This document shows, piece after piece, positions 17,170-26,495 of a DNA stretch of 64,000 nucleotides (position 1 is the first letter of the stretch; every line of letters starts with the position of its first letter). The notes below the pieces were generated by a model. It did not search any database and was not told the origin of the DNA. It worked only from the letters and a program-made list of their open reading frames with translations. This DNA is from Sedimenticola thiotaurini (GTDB taxonomy: Bacteria; Pseudomonadota; Gammaproteobacteria; Chromatiales; Chromatiaceae). Location: NCBI RefSeq assembly GCF_001007875.1, contig NZ_CP011412.1:3410001-3474000 (forward strand). The letters run 5' to 3'. Position numbers and translations under genes: made by a program.

Positions 17170-17904
17170 ATGAAGGGTGAGCCTCTATTTGTGCGGTTTA
17201 AAACCACACTGTTAGTGTTTATGGCCGTACTGTTGTCCGGCTGCGCCACAACAGGTGATTACCAGGACCCCCGCGATCCGATTGAAGGATTCAACCGGTC
17301 GGTGTACTCATTCAATGAGGGGCTGGACAACATGCTGATGAAACCGTTGGCCCGGGGCTACAAGGCGATCACGCCGGCACCGGTGGATACGGGTATCAGT
17401 AACTTCTTCAGTAACCTGGCTGATGTGGGCTCCGCGATCAACAATCTGCTGCAGTTCAAGTTGGAGCGTGCCGTCAGTGATGTGGGGCGGGTGCTGGTCA
17501 ACTCCACTATCGGTCTGCTTGGCTTTATCGATGTGGCCAGTAACATGAATATGCAGAAGTATGGTGAAGACTTCGGCCAGACTCTGGGCGCTTGGGGTAT
17601 GGATCCCGGACCCTATATCGTACTGCCCTTCTTCGGGCCGAGCAGTGGCCGCGATACCGTCGGTCTGGTGGTCGACTGGTATACCGATCCGGTGGCCTAT
17701 GTGGATTCCACTCGCTGGCGGAACAGTCTGATCGGACTGCGGGCCATTGATACCCGGGCGGATCTGCTGAGCGCCAGTCGTGTGCTGGAGGAGGCGGCGC
17801 TGGATCCCTATGAATTCCAGCGGGACGCCTATCTGCAGAAGCGCCGCAATGACGTTTATGACGGCGCACCCCCTCCAGAGCCCCTGGATGAGCCGTACGA
17901 CTAG
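17170..17904 (+). CDS. mlaA: MlaA (VacJ) outer-membrane lipoprotein
   Basis: 244 residues. The signal peptide ends in LLSGC (Cys about 25). The conserved MlaA body begins DPIEGFNRSVYSFNEGLDNMLMKPLARGY and contains GYKAITP, NLLQFKLERA, EDFGQTLGAWG and LPFFGPSSGRD. MlaA removes phospholipid from the outer leaflet and passes it to MlaC. No mlaBCDEF lies in the window. A strong terminator follows. Confidence 0.93.
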   Translation: MKGEPLFVRFKTTLLVFMAVLLSGCATTGDYQDPRDPIEGFNRSVYSFNEGLDNMLMKPLARGYKAITPAPVDTGISNFFSNLADVGSAINNLLQFKLERAVSDVGRVLVNSTIGLLGFIDVASNMNMQKYGEDFGQTLGAWGMDPGPYIVLPFFGPSSGRDTVGLVVDWYTDPVAYVDSTRWRNSLIGLRAIDTRADLLSASRVLEEAALDPYEFQRDAYLQKRRNDVYDGAPPPEPLDEPYD

Positions 17905-17923
17905 ATCGGTTCAGTCGACTCGG

Positions 17924-17954
17924 AAAACCCCTTCCCTGGTGAAGGGGTTTTTTT
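17924..17954 (+). terminator. Rho-independent terminator of mlaA
   Basis: AAAACCCCTTC, loop CCTGGT, GAAGGGGTTTTTTT: an 11-bp stem with a T-run 20 bases after the mlaA stop. The following stretch to 18175 is AT-rich and probably holds the promoter of the sulfur-globule gene. Confidence 0.88.
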
Positions 17955-18175
17955 ATGTCTCCCGCTGGAGGTCCATAGTAATTACGATCGGATGGGTTGG
18001 ATTAAGGTTTATTCACTTGCATCATTATTAATAACTAAAAACTATTCTTGAATAAGACAAATCAATTATACAGGTTAAGCAAATTCTAATATTCTTATCC
18101 TTAAGAAAGCTGCAGGATATAAATGCTTTCTATCTGTAGTTAGAGAAACAAATTCAAACTTACGGAGACGCTAGG

Positions 18176-18523
18176 ATGAAAAAAATAGTTAAAGCCACTG
18201 CAATTGCTGCCTTACTGGCTACTTCGGCTTCTGCTTCTGCCTGGTGGGGCGGTCCCTGGGGCGGTGGTCCATGGAATGGTTTCGGCGATGGATTTGGTGA
18301 CGGTGCCGGTGATTTCAACATGAGTTTCAGCGGTCGCAGCAACATGTACGGAACCGGCCGGGGTTATGGCTACAACTATCCGTACTACGGCTATGGTTAC
18401 GCCCCCTATGGGTATGCCCCTTACGGCGCACCATACGGTTATGCCCCTTACGGCTATCCGGTTGCCCCGGTTGCTCCCGTAGCACCGGCTGCGCCGCAGG
18501 CGGAAGCCGCACCGGCAAAATAA
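18176..18523 (+). CDS. Sulfur globule protein (Gly/Tyr/Pro-rich)
   Basis: 115 residues with a signal peptide ([19 protein letters not shown], site before AWWGG). The mature part is Gly, Tyr, Asn and Pro-rich: [31 protein letters not shown], then GYGY/YAPYG repeats and a [12 protein letters not shown] tail. This composition and the AWWGGP / DFNM.FSGR pattern match the structural coat proteins (Sgp) of sulfur globules in purple and other sulfur-oxidising bacteria. The protein would be exported and would wrap stored elemental sulfur. The ribosome site GGAG lies 8 bases before the start. Confidence 0.82.
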   Translation: MKKIVKATAIAALLATSASASAWWGGPWGGGPWNGFGDGFGDGAGDFNMSFSGRSNMYGTGRGYGYNYPYYGYGYAPYGYAPYGAPYGYAPYGYPVAPVAPVAPAAPQAEAAPAK

Positions 18524-18673
18524 GCGGGATCAATATATAGAGACTCCTCCAGGGAAGGATAAGGTACAGGGACGTACCTGGACGCATTACCGCGATCCCA
18601 CACCCGCCACACGACGGGTTGTTACGGCAGCGATGGAGCCGTGGATTGTATGAAACAGAACGGAAGGAATTTA

Positions 18674-19237
18674 ATGATGAAAAAGATCGCCACTCTGGTC
18701 GCAGCAGCGGCACTTTCAACGGTATCCATGACCGCCAGCGCCTGGTGGGGCGGGCCGTTCAATGGTCTGGGCGACGGCTTTGGAAATGGCGAGGGTTCAT
18801 TCAGCATGAACTTCAGCAGTCGCAGTCATTTTTCGGGCTATGGTGACGGCTACGGTTATAACCAGCCGTACTACGGCTATCCCTATCCGGGTGTCTATGC
18901 TCCCGCTCCCCTGACAGAGGAGCAGCAGCAGGCGATGGAGCAGCAGCAGAAGGCATTTGCTGAGCAGCAGGCCAAGGCCATGCAGGAGGCAGTTGAGGCT
19001 CAACGTAAGTTTGCTGAGCAGTTTGCTGCCCAGCCGCAGCCGTTTGTTGCCCCCCATGCTGCGCCTTTTGAACTGCCGGCTGATGTCCAGGCCCGCCGTG
19101 ATGAGATGCAGAAGCAGATGGAGGCACGTCGTAAGGAGATGATGGAACGAGTCGAGGCCCAGCGTGCATCCGCCAAGGCTCAGCAGGATGCCCTGCGCCA
19201 GGAGATGGAGAAGCGTGCGCCCGCTCGTGAACTCTGA
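18674..19237 (+). CDS. Sulfur-globule-like protein with a long charged coiled-coil tail
   Basis: 187 residues. A signal peptide (site near ASA/WWGG) is followed by about 55 residues resembling the first Sgp (WWGGPFNGLGDGFGNGEGSF, SMNFSSRSHFSGYGDGYGY). From about residue 90 it becomes a Gln/Glu/Ala/Lys-rich helix with heptad-like repeats (EEQQQAMEQQQKAFAEQQAK, RRDEMQKQMEARRKEMMERV). The N-terminal module suggests the same globule location; the tail could form coiled-coil contacts. The ATGATG start has GGAAGGA just upstream. A perfect terminator follows. Confidence 0.72.
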   Translation: MMKKIATLVAAAALSTVSMTASAWWGGPFNGLGDGFGNGEGSFSMNFSSRSHFSGYGDGYGYNQPYYGYPYPGVYAPAPLTEEQQQAMEQQQKAFAEQQAKAMQEAVEAQRKFAEQFAAQPQPFVAPHAAPFELPADVQARRDEMQKQMEARRKEMMERVEAQRASAKAQQDALRQEMEKRAPAREL

Positions 19238-19279
19238 TCCTTCCCCCTAGGTCGGAGGAGCGCCTCCGCCCGATATATC

Positions 19280-19313
19280 AAGCGCCTGTGGGTTAACCCA
19301 CAGGCGCTTTTTT
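19280..19313 (+). terminator. Rho-independent terminator of the sulfur-globule genes
   Basis: AAGCGCCTGTGGGTT / AACCCACAGGCGCTT is a perfect 15-bp inverted repeat followed by Ts, 43 bases after the stop. The stretch 19314-19490 shows nothing further. Confidence 0.9.
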
Positions 19314-19493
19314 ATTGCAGGATAAAACAGCAGCTGTTGGCTTTGGCCGGAGGGCGCGACTATGCGGCCCGGTCAGAGTAGTGGGCTGTGGGGCGGCTTT
19401 GGCGCTTTTGCGGTCTCTCCAACCGGTTCCCTGCACACCCTCTTATCCCTGCGCTATATCTATTTTCTTGATGAGAGTGTCGCTGGTACACGG

Positions 19494-19523
19494 TTGATCG
19501 TTTTCGGGTAAATCCTGTATATT
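19494..19523 (+). promoter_or_regulatory. Possible sigma-70 promoter of aceE
   Basis: TTGATC, 18-base spacer, TATATT, leaving a leader of roughly 120 bases before the aceE ATG. Confidence 0.45.
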
Positions 19524-19651
19524 GCGTAAAACAATATAAAGAATTAAAAAAACAAATAGTAATCTCCGCTTCAATAGTTTCCTTCGTAACTGAAGTGGCT
19601 GTTACCTGAAATTCGAATCTATGCACAAAAGAAAACGAGAGAGGGTGTTTC

Positions 19652-22303
19652 ATGAAGCCTGATATTGACCCTGAAGAGACCCGGGAGTGGTTGGAAGCCC
19701 TTGAGGCGGTGTTGGAGAATGAGGGAACCGAGCGCGCCCATTACCTGATAGAGAGCCTGGTGGACAAGGCGCGACGCTCCGGTGCCTATCTCCCCTACAG
19801 CGCTAATACCGCCTATGTAAACACCATCCCCGTCGCCAAGCAGAAGCGCTTTCCCGGGGATCCGGCCATGGAGCGGCGGATCCGTTCCTTTATCCGCTGG
19901 AATGCCATGGCGATGGTGGTGCAGGCCAACCGCTTCTCACCGGAGCTGGGGGGGCATATCTCCAGCTTTGCCTCGGCGGCCACCCTGTATGATGTGGCGT
20001 TCAACCACTTTTTCCATGCCCGCAGTGACCAGCGGGACGGGGATCTGGTGTTCTTTCAGGGCCATTCGGCCCCCGGTATCTATGCCCGCGCCTACCTGGA
20101 AGGGCGTCTCAGTGAAGATGATCTGCTCAAGTTCCGCCAGGAGTCGGAAGGGACCGGGCTCTCCTCCTATCCACACCCCTGGTTGATGCCCGGCTTCTGG
20201 CAGTTTCCCACGGTGTCCATGGGGCTCGGTCCTCTGATGGCGATCTACCAGGCCCGTTTTATGCGCTATCTCCATGATCGCGGTATCGTCAATACCGACA
20301 AGCGCAAGGTATGGGCCTTCATGGGCGATGGTGAAAGTGACGAACCGGAGTCCCTGGGGGCCATATCACTGGCGGGCCGGGAGCGGTTGGATAATCTGAT
20401 ATTTGTGGTCAACTGTAACCTGCAGCGGCTGGATGGGCCGGTGCGGGGTAATGGTCAGATAATCCAGGAGCTGGAGGGGGTGTTCCGGGGCGCGGGCTGG
20501 AACGTCATCAAGGTGATCTGGGGCGGTTACTGGGATCCCCTGCTGGCCCGGGACACCCACGGATTGTTGCGCAAGCGCATGGAAGAGGCGGTGGATGGGG
20601 ATTACCAGGCCTACAAGGCGAAGGGCGGCTCCTATACCCGGGAGCACTTCTTCGGCAAATATCCGGAGCTGGCCGAGATGGTGGCCAATATGACGGATGA
20701 GGATATCTGGCGCTTGAATCGGGGTGGTCACGATCCCTACAAGATCTACGCCGCCTATGCCGCCGCCATGGAACACACCGGTCAGCCAACCGTGATCCTG
20801 GCCAAGACGGTCAAGGGTTACGGCATGGGGGTGGCCGGTGAAGGGCAGAACATCACCCACTCCCAAAAGAAGATGGGCGAGGCGGCACTAAAGGCGTTTC
20901 GCGACCGCTTCAATATCCCCATCCCGGATGAACAGCTCAACGACACGCCATTCTACAAACCGGCCGAAGACAGCCCCGAACTGAAGTATCTGCGGGAGCG
21001 GCGCGAGGCGTTGGGGGGGTATCTGCCGGCCCGCAATGCCACAACCGAGCCCCTGGAGGTGCCGCCGCTGGAGTTTTTTAAAGTGATGCTGGAGAGCAGT
21101 GGGGATCGGGAGATGTCCACCACCATGGCTTTCGTACGCATTTTGTCGATCCTGATTCGTGACCAAAAGCTCGGCAAGCTGGTGGTGCCGATTATCCCGG
21201 ATGAAGCGCGCACCTTTGGTATGGAGGGCATGTTCCGCCAGTTGGGTATCTACTCGTCGGTCGGTCAGCTTTATACCCCGGTCGATTCCGAGCAGGTGAT
21301 GTACTACCGGGAGGACAAGAAGGGACAGATCCTGCAGGAGGGTATCACCGAGGCGGGCGCCATGTCCTCCTGGATAGCGGCTGCCACCGCCTATGCCAAC
21401 CATGGCATCAGTATGATTCCCTTCTACGCCTACTACTCCATGTTCGGTTTTCAGCGCATTGGGGACCTGGCCTGGGCGGCGGGCGACATGCAGGCGCGCG
21501 GGTTCCTGATTGGCGGTACCGCGGGACGCACCACCCTGGCCGGGGAAGGTCTACAGCATCAGGATGGCCACAGCCATCTGCAGGCGTCACTGATCCCCAA
21601 CTGTGTCGCCTATGACCCGACCTTTGCCTACGAACTCACTGTGATCATCCAGGATGGTCTGCGTCGCATGTACCAGGAGCAGGAGAACCTGTTCTATTAC
21701 ATTACCGTGATGAATGAAAACTATCCCCAGCCGGCCATGCCGGAAGGGGTCGAGGAGGGCATTGTCCGGGGTATGTACCGCTACCGGTCCAACGGGCGTA
21801 AAAAGAAACAGCGGGTACAGCTGCTGGGTAGTGGTGCCATCCTGCGGGAGGTGATCGCGGCGGCGGAGCTGCTGGAGCAGGATTTTGGTGTTTCGTCCGA
21901 TGTGTGGAGCGTGACCAGCTTCAACGAGTTGCGTCGCGATGGTTTGGCGGTGGATCGTTGGAATATGCTCCATCCGGAGGAGGAGCCGCGGGTCAGCTAT
22001 GTCACTGAGCAGCTGGCGGGACAGGCCGGGCCAGTGGTGGCGGCGACCGACTATATCCGCAGCTACGCAGACCAGATCCGGCCGTTTGTACCGGCCACCT
22101 ACCGGGTTCTGGGTACCGACGGTTACGGGCGGAGTGACCGGCGCAGTCAGCTACGCAAGTTCTTCGAGGTGAATCGTTATTACGTTGCCGTGGCGGCGCT
22201 CAAAGCGCTGGAAGAGGACGGCGTACTGAAAGGGGAGGTGGTCAGCCAGGCCATCCGCAAGTACCGGATCGATCCGGAAAAGCCCGCTCCCTGGACGGTA
22301 TAA
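19652..22303 (+). CDS. aceE: Pyruvate dehydrogenase E1 component (homodimeric type)
   Basis: 883 residues, the normal length of AceE. It decarboxylates pyruvate with thiamine diphosphate and passes the acetyl group to E2. Visible marks: the N-terminal GGHISSFASAATLYDVAFNH, GDGESDEPESLGAI with NLIFVVNCN (thiamine-diphosphate/Mg binding), and QEGITEAGAMSSW in the second domain. GAGAGAGGG precedes the start. It heads aceE-aceF, with lpd after a 322-base gap. Confidence 0.96.
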   Translation: MKPDIDPEETREWLEALEAVLENEGTERAHYLIESLVDKARRSGAYLPYSANTAYVNTIPVAKQKRFPGDPAMERRIRSFIRWNAMAMVVQANRFSPELGGHISSFASAATLYDVAFNHFFHARSDQRDGDLVFFQGHSAPGIYARAYLEGRLSEDDLLKFRQESEGTGLSSYPHPWLMPGFWQFPTVSMGLGPLMAIYQARFMRYLHDRGIVNTDKRKVWAFMGDGESDEPESLGAISLAGRERLDNLIFVVNCNLQRLDGPVRGNGQIIQELEGVFRGAGWNVIKVIWGGYWDPLLARDTHGLLRKRMEEAVDGDYQAYKAKGGSYTREHFFGKYPELAEMVANMTDEDIWRLNRGGHDPYKIYAAYAAAMEHTGQPTVILAKTVKGYGMGVAGEGQNITHSQKKMGEAALKAFRDRFNIPIPDEQLNDTPFYKPAEDSPELKYLRERREALGGYLPARNATTEPLEVPPLEFFKVMLESSGDREMSTTMAFVRILSILIRDQKLGKLVVPIIPDEARTFGMEGMFRQLGIYSSVGQLYTPVDSEQVMYYREDKKGQILQEGITEAGAMSSWIAAATAYANHGISMIPFYAYYSMFGFQRIGDLAWAAGDMQARGFLIGGTAGRTTLAGEGLQHQDGHSHLQASLIPNCVAYDPTFAYELTVIIQDGLRRMYQEQENLFYYITVMNENYPQPAMPEGVEEGIVRGMYRYRSNGRKKKQRVQLLGSGAILREVIAAAELLEQDFGVSSDVWSVTSFNELRRDGLAVDRWNMLHPEEEPRVSYVTEQLAGQAGPVVAATDYIRSYADQIRPFVPATYRVLGTDGYGRSDRRSQLRKFFEVNRYYVAVAALKALEEDGVLKGEVVSQAIRKYRIDPEKPAPWTV

Positions 22304-22365
22304 CGACAGGGTGTTTCGACAGCACCTGGTTGTAGCAGACATAAGAGATAACCTGGAGGTCCGCA

Positions 22366-23715
22366 GTGGCGACTGAAATAGAAGAACTGGTTCCGGATAT
22401 TGGTGATTTTTCCGGTGTGGAAGTGATCGAGGTACTGGTCTCGGAAGGAGACTCTGTCCAGAAAGAGGATTCTCTGGTCACCCTGGAGAGCGATAAGGCG
22501 ACAATGGAGATCCCGGCGGCCCACGCCGGCGTGGTCAAGTCGGTAAAGGTGAAAGTAGGTGATACCATCGGCGAGGGTGATCTGCTGCTTACCCTTGAGG
22601 TCGATCAGGAGCAGGAGCAGGCCGGGGTTGACCCGGCGGTGGCCCCTGAAGCGCCACGGGCAGAGGTAGCTGACGTCCCTGAAGTGGCCCGTGCGCCGTC
22701 CGCGCCGACAGTCGATACGGCCGGAGCCCCGGCGGTTGAGCGGTTGCCCGGCGATAAGGTGCAGCGGCATCCGCCGGTCCGGCAGGCGGAATCGGATCTG
22801 CCCCGTGGCGTGCCCCACGCCAGCCCGTCAATCCGCAGTTTTGCCCGGGAACTGGGGGTTGACCTGGCCCTGGTGACCGGTACCGGCCGCAAGGGGCGTA
22901 TTACCCGGCCTGACGTGCAGAACTATATCAAGCAGGTGCTCCAGGGGGACCGGTCAACCCCCACTGCTGCCACCGCGGCGGCGCTGCCGGCTGTGCCGGA
23001 GATCGATTTCAGCCAGTTTGGCGAGGTGGATATACAGCCGCTCAACCGGATCAAGCGGATCAGCGGCAAGCACTTGACCGCCTGTTGGTTGAATATTCCC
23101 CATGTGACCCAGTTTGATGAGGCGGATATCACCGGGCTGGAAGCGTTCCGGCAGGAGCAGAAAGCGGAAGCCGCGGCGCAGGATATCAAACTGACTTTCA
23201 TGCCTTTCCTGATGAAGGCGTGTGTCGCCTGTCTGCAGGCGATGCCGGTTTTCAATAGCTCCCTCAGCCCGGATCAGCAGCAGCTGATTTACAAGCGCTT
23301 CTACCATATCGGTGTCGCGGTGGACACGCCCGATGGGCTGGTGGTGCCGGTGATTCGTGACGTGGAGCGCAAATCGATTTTTGAGCTGGCCGCCGATCTG
23401 GCGGAAGTGAGTGCCCGGGCCCGCCAGGGCAAGCTGACGCCGGCCGATCTGCAGGGCGGTTGTTTCTCCATCTCCAGTCTTGGCGGCATCGGGGGTACCG
23501 GTTTTACGCCCATTGTGAATGCACCGGAGGTGGCCATACTGGGCGTATCCCGCGCCGCCATGAAACCGGTCTGGAATGGCAGAAAGTTCAAGCCCCGGCT
23601 GATGTTGCCACTCTCCCTCTCCTATGATCACCGGGTCATTGATGGGGCCCAGGCAGCCCGATTTACCCAAATGCTGGCGACGTTGCTCGCGGATATACGC
23701 CGCCTGCTGTTATAG
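22366..23715 (+). CDS. aceF: Pyruvate dehydrogenase E2 (dihydrolipoamide acetyltransferase)
   Basis: 449 residues from a GTG at 22366 with GGAGGT just before. It has one lipoyl domain (ESDKATMEIP, lipoyl Lys about 45), an Ala/Pro/Val-rich linker, a peripheral-subunit-binding domain (ASPSIRSFARELGVDLALVT, about 155-190) and the catalytic domain, ending with SYDHRVIDGAQAARF (His and Asp of the HRxxDG motif). E. coli has three lipoyl domains; a single one is common elsewhere. Confidence 0.95.
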   Translation: MATEIEELVPDIGDFSGVEVIEVLVSEGDSVQKEDSLVTLESDKATMEIPAAHAGVVKSVKVKVGDTIGEGDLLLTLEVDQEQEQAGVDPAVAPEAPRAEVADVPEVARAPSAPTVDTAGAPAVERLPGDKVQRHPPVRQAESDLPRGVPHASPSIRSFARELGVDLALVTGTGRKGRITRPDVQNYIKQVLQGDRSTPTAATAAALPAVPEIDFSQFGEVDIQPLNRIKRISGKHLTACWLNIPHVTQFDEADITGLEAFRQEQKAEAAAQDIKLTFMPFLMKACVACLQAMPVFNSSLSPDQQQLIYKRFYHIGVAVDTPDGLVVPVIRDVERKSIFELAADLAEVSARARQGKLTPADLQGGCFSISSLGGIGGTGFTPIVNAPEVAILGVSRAAMKPVWNGRKFKPRLMLPLSLSYDHRVIDGAQAARFTQMLATLLADIRRLLL

Positions 23716-23734
23716 CGGGAATGGGCTATTTTTT
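23712..23734 (+). terminator. Weak terminator at the end of aceF
   Basis: ATAGC, 8-base loop, GCTAT and then six Ts overlap the aceF stop. The stem is only 5 bp, so read-through into lpd is likely. Confidence 0.35.
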
Positions 23735-24037
23735 AATGTGCAGAGGCATCCGTAAAATTGCTAATTTCAATTTATCGGTAGATAGGCTACTCTTTGCGTG
23801 TTTTTGAGGTGAAATCAAAAAATAGTACGATTATCCAATTATTTTTGAATTTATTTTCCCGGTTTTTTGTTTTTTTAAGGATTTTTTAGGATTTTTAGGA
23901 AAACAGTCTGGCCGGACAAGCGATGGATAACCTGAATACCGAAACTGTGGGGTCTGTGGTAACGATTCTGGAGAGTTGGGCAGAGGGATGATGGTCTATC
24001 CTGAATGGTGGGATTTGCAAAGGGTGAAGCAGAAAAG
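23735..24037 (+). other. T-rich gap between aceF and lpd
   Basis: About 300 bases with no gene. Bases 23840-23905 are strikingly T-rich on the plus strand and include near-repeats of TTTTTAGGA (AAGGATTTTTTAGGATTTTTAGGA). It may hold a separate lpd promoter; no clear -35/-10 pair is visible. Confidence 0.4.
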
Positions 24038-25492
24038 ATGAAAAACGATTCCGGCTCCAATAGCGCCCAGGGCGCAGTAGACATCCAGGCTGAAGTGGTG
24101 GTTCTAGGCGCAGGCCCGGGCGGTTACACCGCTGCCTTTCGCGCCGCCGATCTGGGTAAAAAGGTGGTACTTATAGAGAAGTACCCGAGTTTGGGCGGTG
24201 TCTGCCTGAATGTCGGCTGTATCCCTTCCAAGGCATTGCTCCACTCGGCGGCCGTCATTAACGAGGCGGCGGAGATCGAGCATATGGGGGTCAGTTTCGG
24301 TAAGCCGAAAATCGATCTGGACAAAATGCGCGCCGGCAAGGACAAAGTGGTAAGCCGTCTTACCCAGGGTCTGGCGGCGCTGGCCAAACAGCGTAAAGTT
24401 GAGGTGGTGCACGGCTGGGGGCAGTTTGAAAGCCCGAACCTGATCGGCGTGGATACCGGGAAAGGTAAGGTGACCATCGGTTTCGAGAACGCCATTATCG
24501 CTTGCGGCTCCCGACCGGTGGTGATTCCCGGTTTCCCCAATGATGACCCGCGCCTGATCAACTCCACCGGCGCCCTGGAGCTGGAAGATATTCCCAAGAA
24601 GATGTTGGTGGTGGGTGGCGGCATTATCGGCCTGGAGATGGGTACGGTCTATGCCACCCTGGGCAGCCAGATTGACGTGGTTGAACTGCAACCCAGCCTG
24701 ATTCCCGGCTGCGATGCCGATCTGGTGCGGCCGCTGCAGAAACGTCTGAAAGATCAGTTCAACAGCATCATGCTGGGCACCAAGGTGACCGACATCAAGG
24801 CGCAGAAAGGCGGCTTGAAAGTCACCTTCGAGGGGAAGAACGCCCCGGATAAGCCGCTGGTGTACGACAAGGTGCTGGTGGCGGTGGGCCGGGTGCCCAA
24901 TGGCAAGTTGATCGGCGCTGACCTGGCGGGGGTCAAGGTGGATGAGCGTGGCTTCATCGCGGTGGACCAGCACATGCGGACCAATGTGCCGAACATCTAC
25001 GCAATCGGTGACGTGGTGGGTAATCCCATGCTCGCCCACAAGGCGACCCACGAGGCGAAGGTCGCTGCCGAAGTCATTGCCGGCCAGACCGCCATGTTCG
25101 ATCCCCTGACCATTCCGTCAGTCGCCTACACCAATCCGGAAGTAGCCTGGATGGGGCTCACCGAGACCGAGGCCAAGGCACAGGGTATCGCTTACGAGAA
25201 GGCCGCTTTCCCCTGGGCAGCCTCGGGTCGCGCCCTGGGTATCGGCCGCGAGGAGGGGATGACCAAGTTGCTGTTTGATCCGGAGACCAAGCGTATTCTG
25301 GGCGCCGGAATCGTCGGCGTGAACGCCGGCGAGCTGATCGGTGAAGCGGTACTGGCACTGGAGATGGGGGCCGATGCCGAGGATATCGGTCTGACCATTC
25401 ACCCCCATCCGACCCTGAGCGAGACCATCTGCTTTGCGGCGGAGATGGCGGAAGGCTCCATTACCGACCTGATGCCGCCGAAAAAGCGCTAG
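24038..25492 (+). CDS. lpd: Dihydrolipoamide dehydrogenase (E3)
   Basis: 484 residues from the ATG at 24038. FAD site VVVLGAGPGGYTAAFRAADL, redox disulfide GGVCLNVGCIPSK, NAD site MLVVGGGIIGLEMG and the C-terminal HPHPTLSE with the catalytic His are all present. It regenerates oxidised lipoamide for the pyruvate (and 2-oxoglutarate) dehydrogenase. There is no N-terminal lipoyl domain. A terminator follows. Confidence 0.95.
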   Translation: MKNDSGSNSAQGAVDIQAEVVVLGAGPGGYTAAFRAADLGKKVVLIEKYPSLGGVCLNVGCIPSKALLHSAAVINEAAEIEHMGVSFGKPKIDLDKMRAGKDKVVSRLTQGLAALAKQRKVEVVHGWGQFESPNLIGVDTGKGKVTIGFENAIIACGSRPVVIPGFPNDDPRLINSTGALELEDIPKKMLVVGGGIIGLEMGTVYATLGSQIDVVELQPSLIPGCDADLVRPLQKRLKDQFNSIMLGTKVTDIKAQKGGLKVTFEGKNAPDKPLVYDKVLVAVGRVPNGKLIGADLAGVKVDERGFIAVDQHMRTNVPNIYAIGDVVGNPMLAHKATHEAKVAAEVIAGQTAMFDPLTIPSVAYTNPEVAWMGLTETEAKAQGIAYEKAAFPWAASGRALGIGREEGMTKLLFDPETKRILGAGIVGVNAGELIGEAVLALEMGADAEDIGLTIHPHPTLSETICFAAEMAEGSITDLMPPKKR

Positions 25493-25506
25493 AGTCGGTA
25501 ACCCTC

Positions 25507-25559
25507 ATCGGCGCAGCGTGTTGCGGGGTTCATTCCCCCACAACCCTGCGCCGATTTTT
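25507..25559 (+). terminator. Rho-independent terminator of lpd
   Basis: A 10-bp stem ATCGGCGCAG / CTGCGCCGAT closes an inner GTTG-GGGG/CCCC-CAAC hairpin and is followed by five Ts. Confidence 0.85.
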
Positions 25560-25582
25560 CAGGCACAGGATTAGAACGGGCA

Positions 25583-26362
25583 ATGCGACTCCATTATCGG
25601 GAATATGGTAGTTACAGTGATCACCATCCGACGCTGATTTTTCTGCATGGACTGCTGGGCTCCTCGTCCAATTGGCACTCCCTGGCCCGGGGGCTGGGAG
25701 ACCACTACCATGTGCTGGTGCCCGACCTGCGTAATCACGGCCGCTCACCCCACGACGACGATGTGAGCTACCCGGCGCTGGCCCGGGATCTGGCACAGCT
25801 GATTGATGAGCAGGGGCTGGAGTCGGCCCTGCTGATCGGCCACAGCATGGGCGGCAAGGCGGCCATGTGGCTGGCACTTGAGCAGCCGGAACTGGTGTGT
25901 GGGCTGGTGGTGGTGGATATCGCCCCGGTTGCCTACCCGAACCGGTTCGGGGTGATCTACGAGGCCCTGCACGCCGTTGAACAGACCCGTGTTGGCAGTC
26001 GCGCTGAGGCGGACGCCATCCTGGCCGGCTATCTGGACGATGTTAGTCTGCGCCAGTTCCTGTTACAGAATCTCCAGCATGCGGGAGGGGATTGGCGCTG
26101 GCGCATGAATCTCGCCGCACTCACCCGTGGCATGTCCGATATTGTCGGATTTCCCGCTTGCGACAATCTGAGCTATTCCGGCCCCAGTCTGTTTATTTAT
26201 GGCGGGCTGTCGGACTATGTGCAGCCGGAGGCCAAACCGCTCATACAGCGTCTGTTTCCCCGGGCGGATCTGCAAAAGATTCCCCAGGTCGGTCATTGGG
26301 TCTACGCGGAGCAGCCACAGGCATTTTCCGCCATTCTGGGTAAATTCCTGGCCCGTTTCTGA
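25583..26362 (+). CDS. Alpha/beta-hydrolase esterase, YbfF-like
   Basis: 259 residues. LIFLHGLLGSSSNWHSLARGL forms the oxyanion region, GHSMGGKAAMWLAL carries the nucleophilic Ser (about 93) and VGHWVYAEQPQAF the catalytic His. The pattern HGLLGS...W and PDLRNHGRSPH matches YbfF, a carboxylesterase with thioesterase activity in vitro. Cytoplasmic. Confidence 0.86.
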   Translation: MRLHYREYGSYSDHHPTLIFLHGLLGSSSNWHSLARGLGDHYHVLVPDLRNHGRSPHDDDVSYPALARDLAQLIDEQGLESALLIGHSMGGKAAMWLALEQPELVCGLVVVDIAPVAYPNRFGVIYEALHAVEQTRVGSRAEADAILAGYLDDVSLRQFLLQNLQHAGGDWRWRMNLAALTRGMSDIVGFPACDNLSYSGPSLFIYGGLSDYVQPEAKPLIQRLFPRADLQKIPQVGHWVYAEQPQAFSAILGKFLARF

Positions 26363-26495
26363 CCGATCCTGCAGTTCTGTTGCTATGGATGGTAATCGGT
26401 TTCCGGTTAAATAATTCACAATAAACCGCCTCAATGTGCGATATTCTGCTATCCGCAATCTCTTCAGAAAATTAATAAAAGCAGATTAGGCAGGA

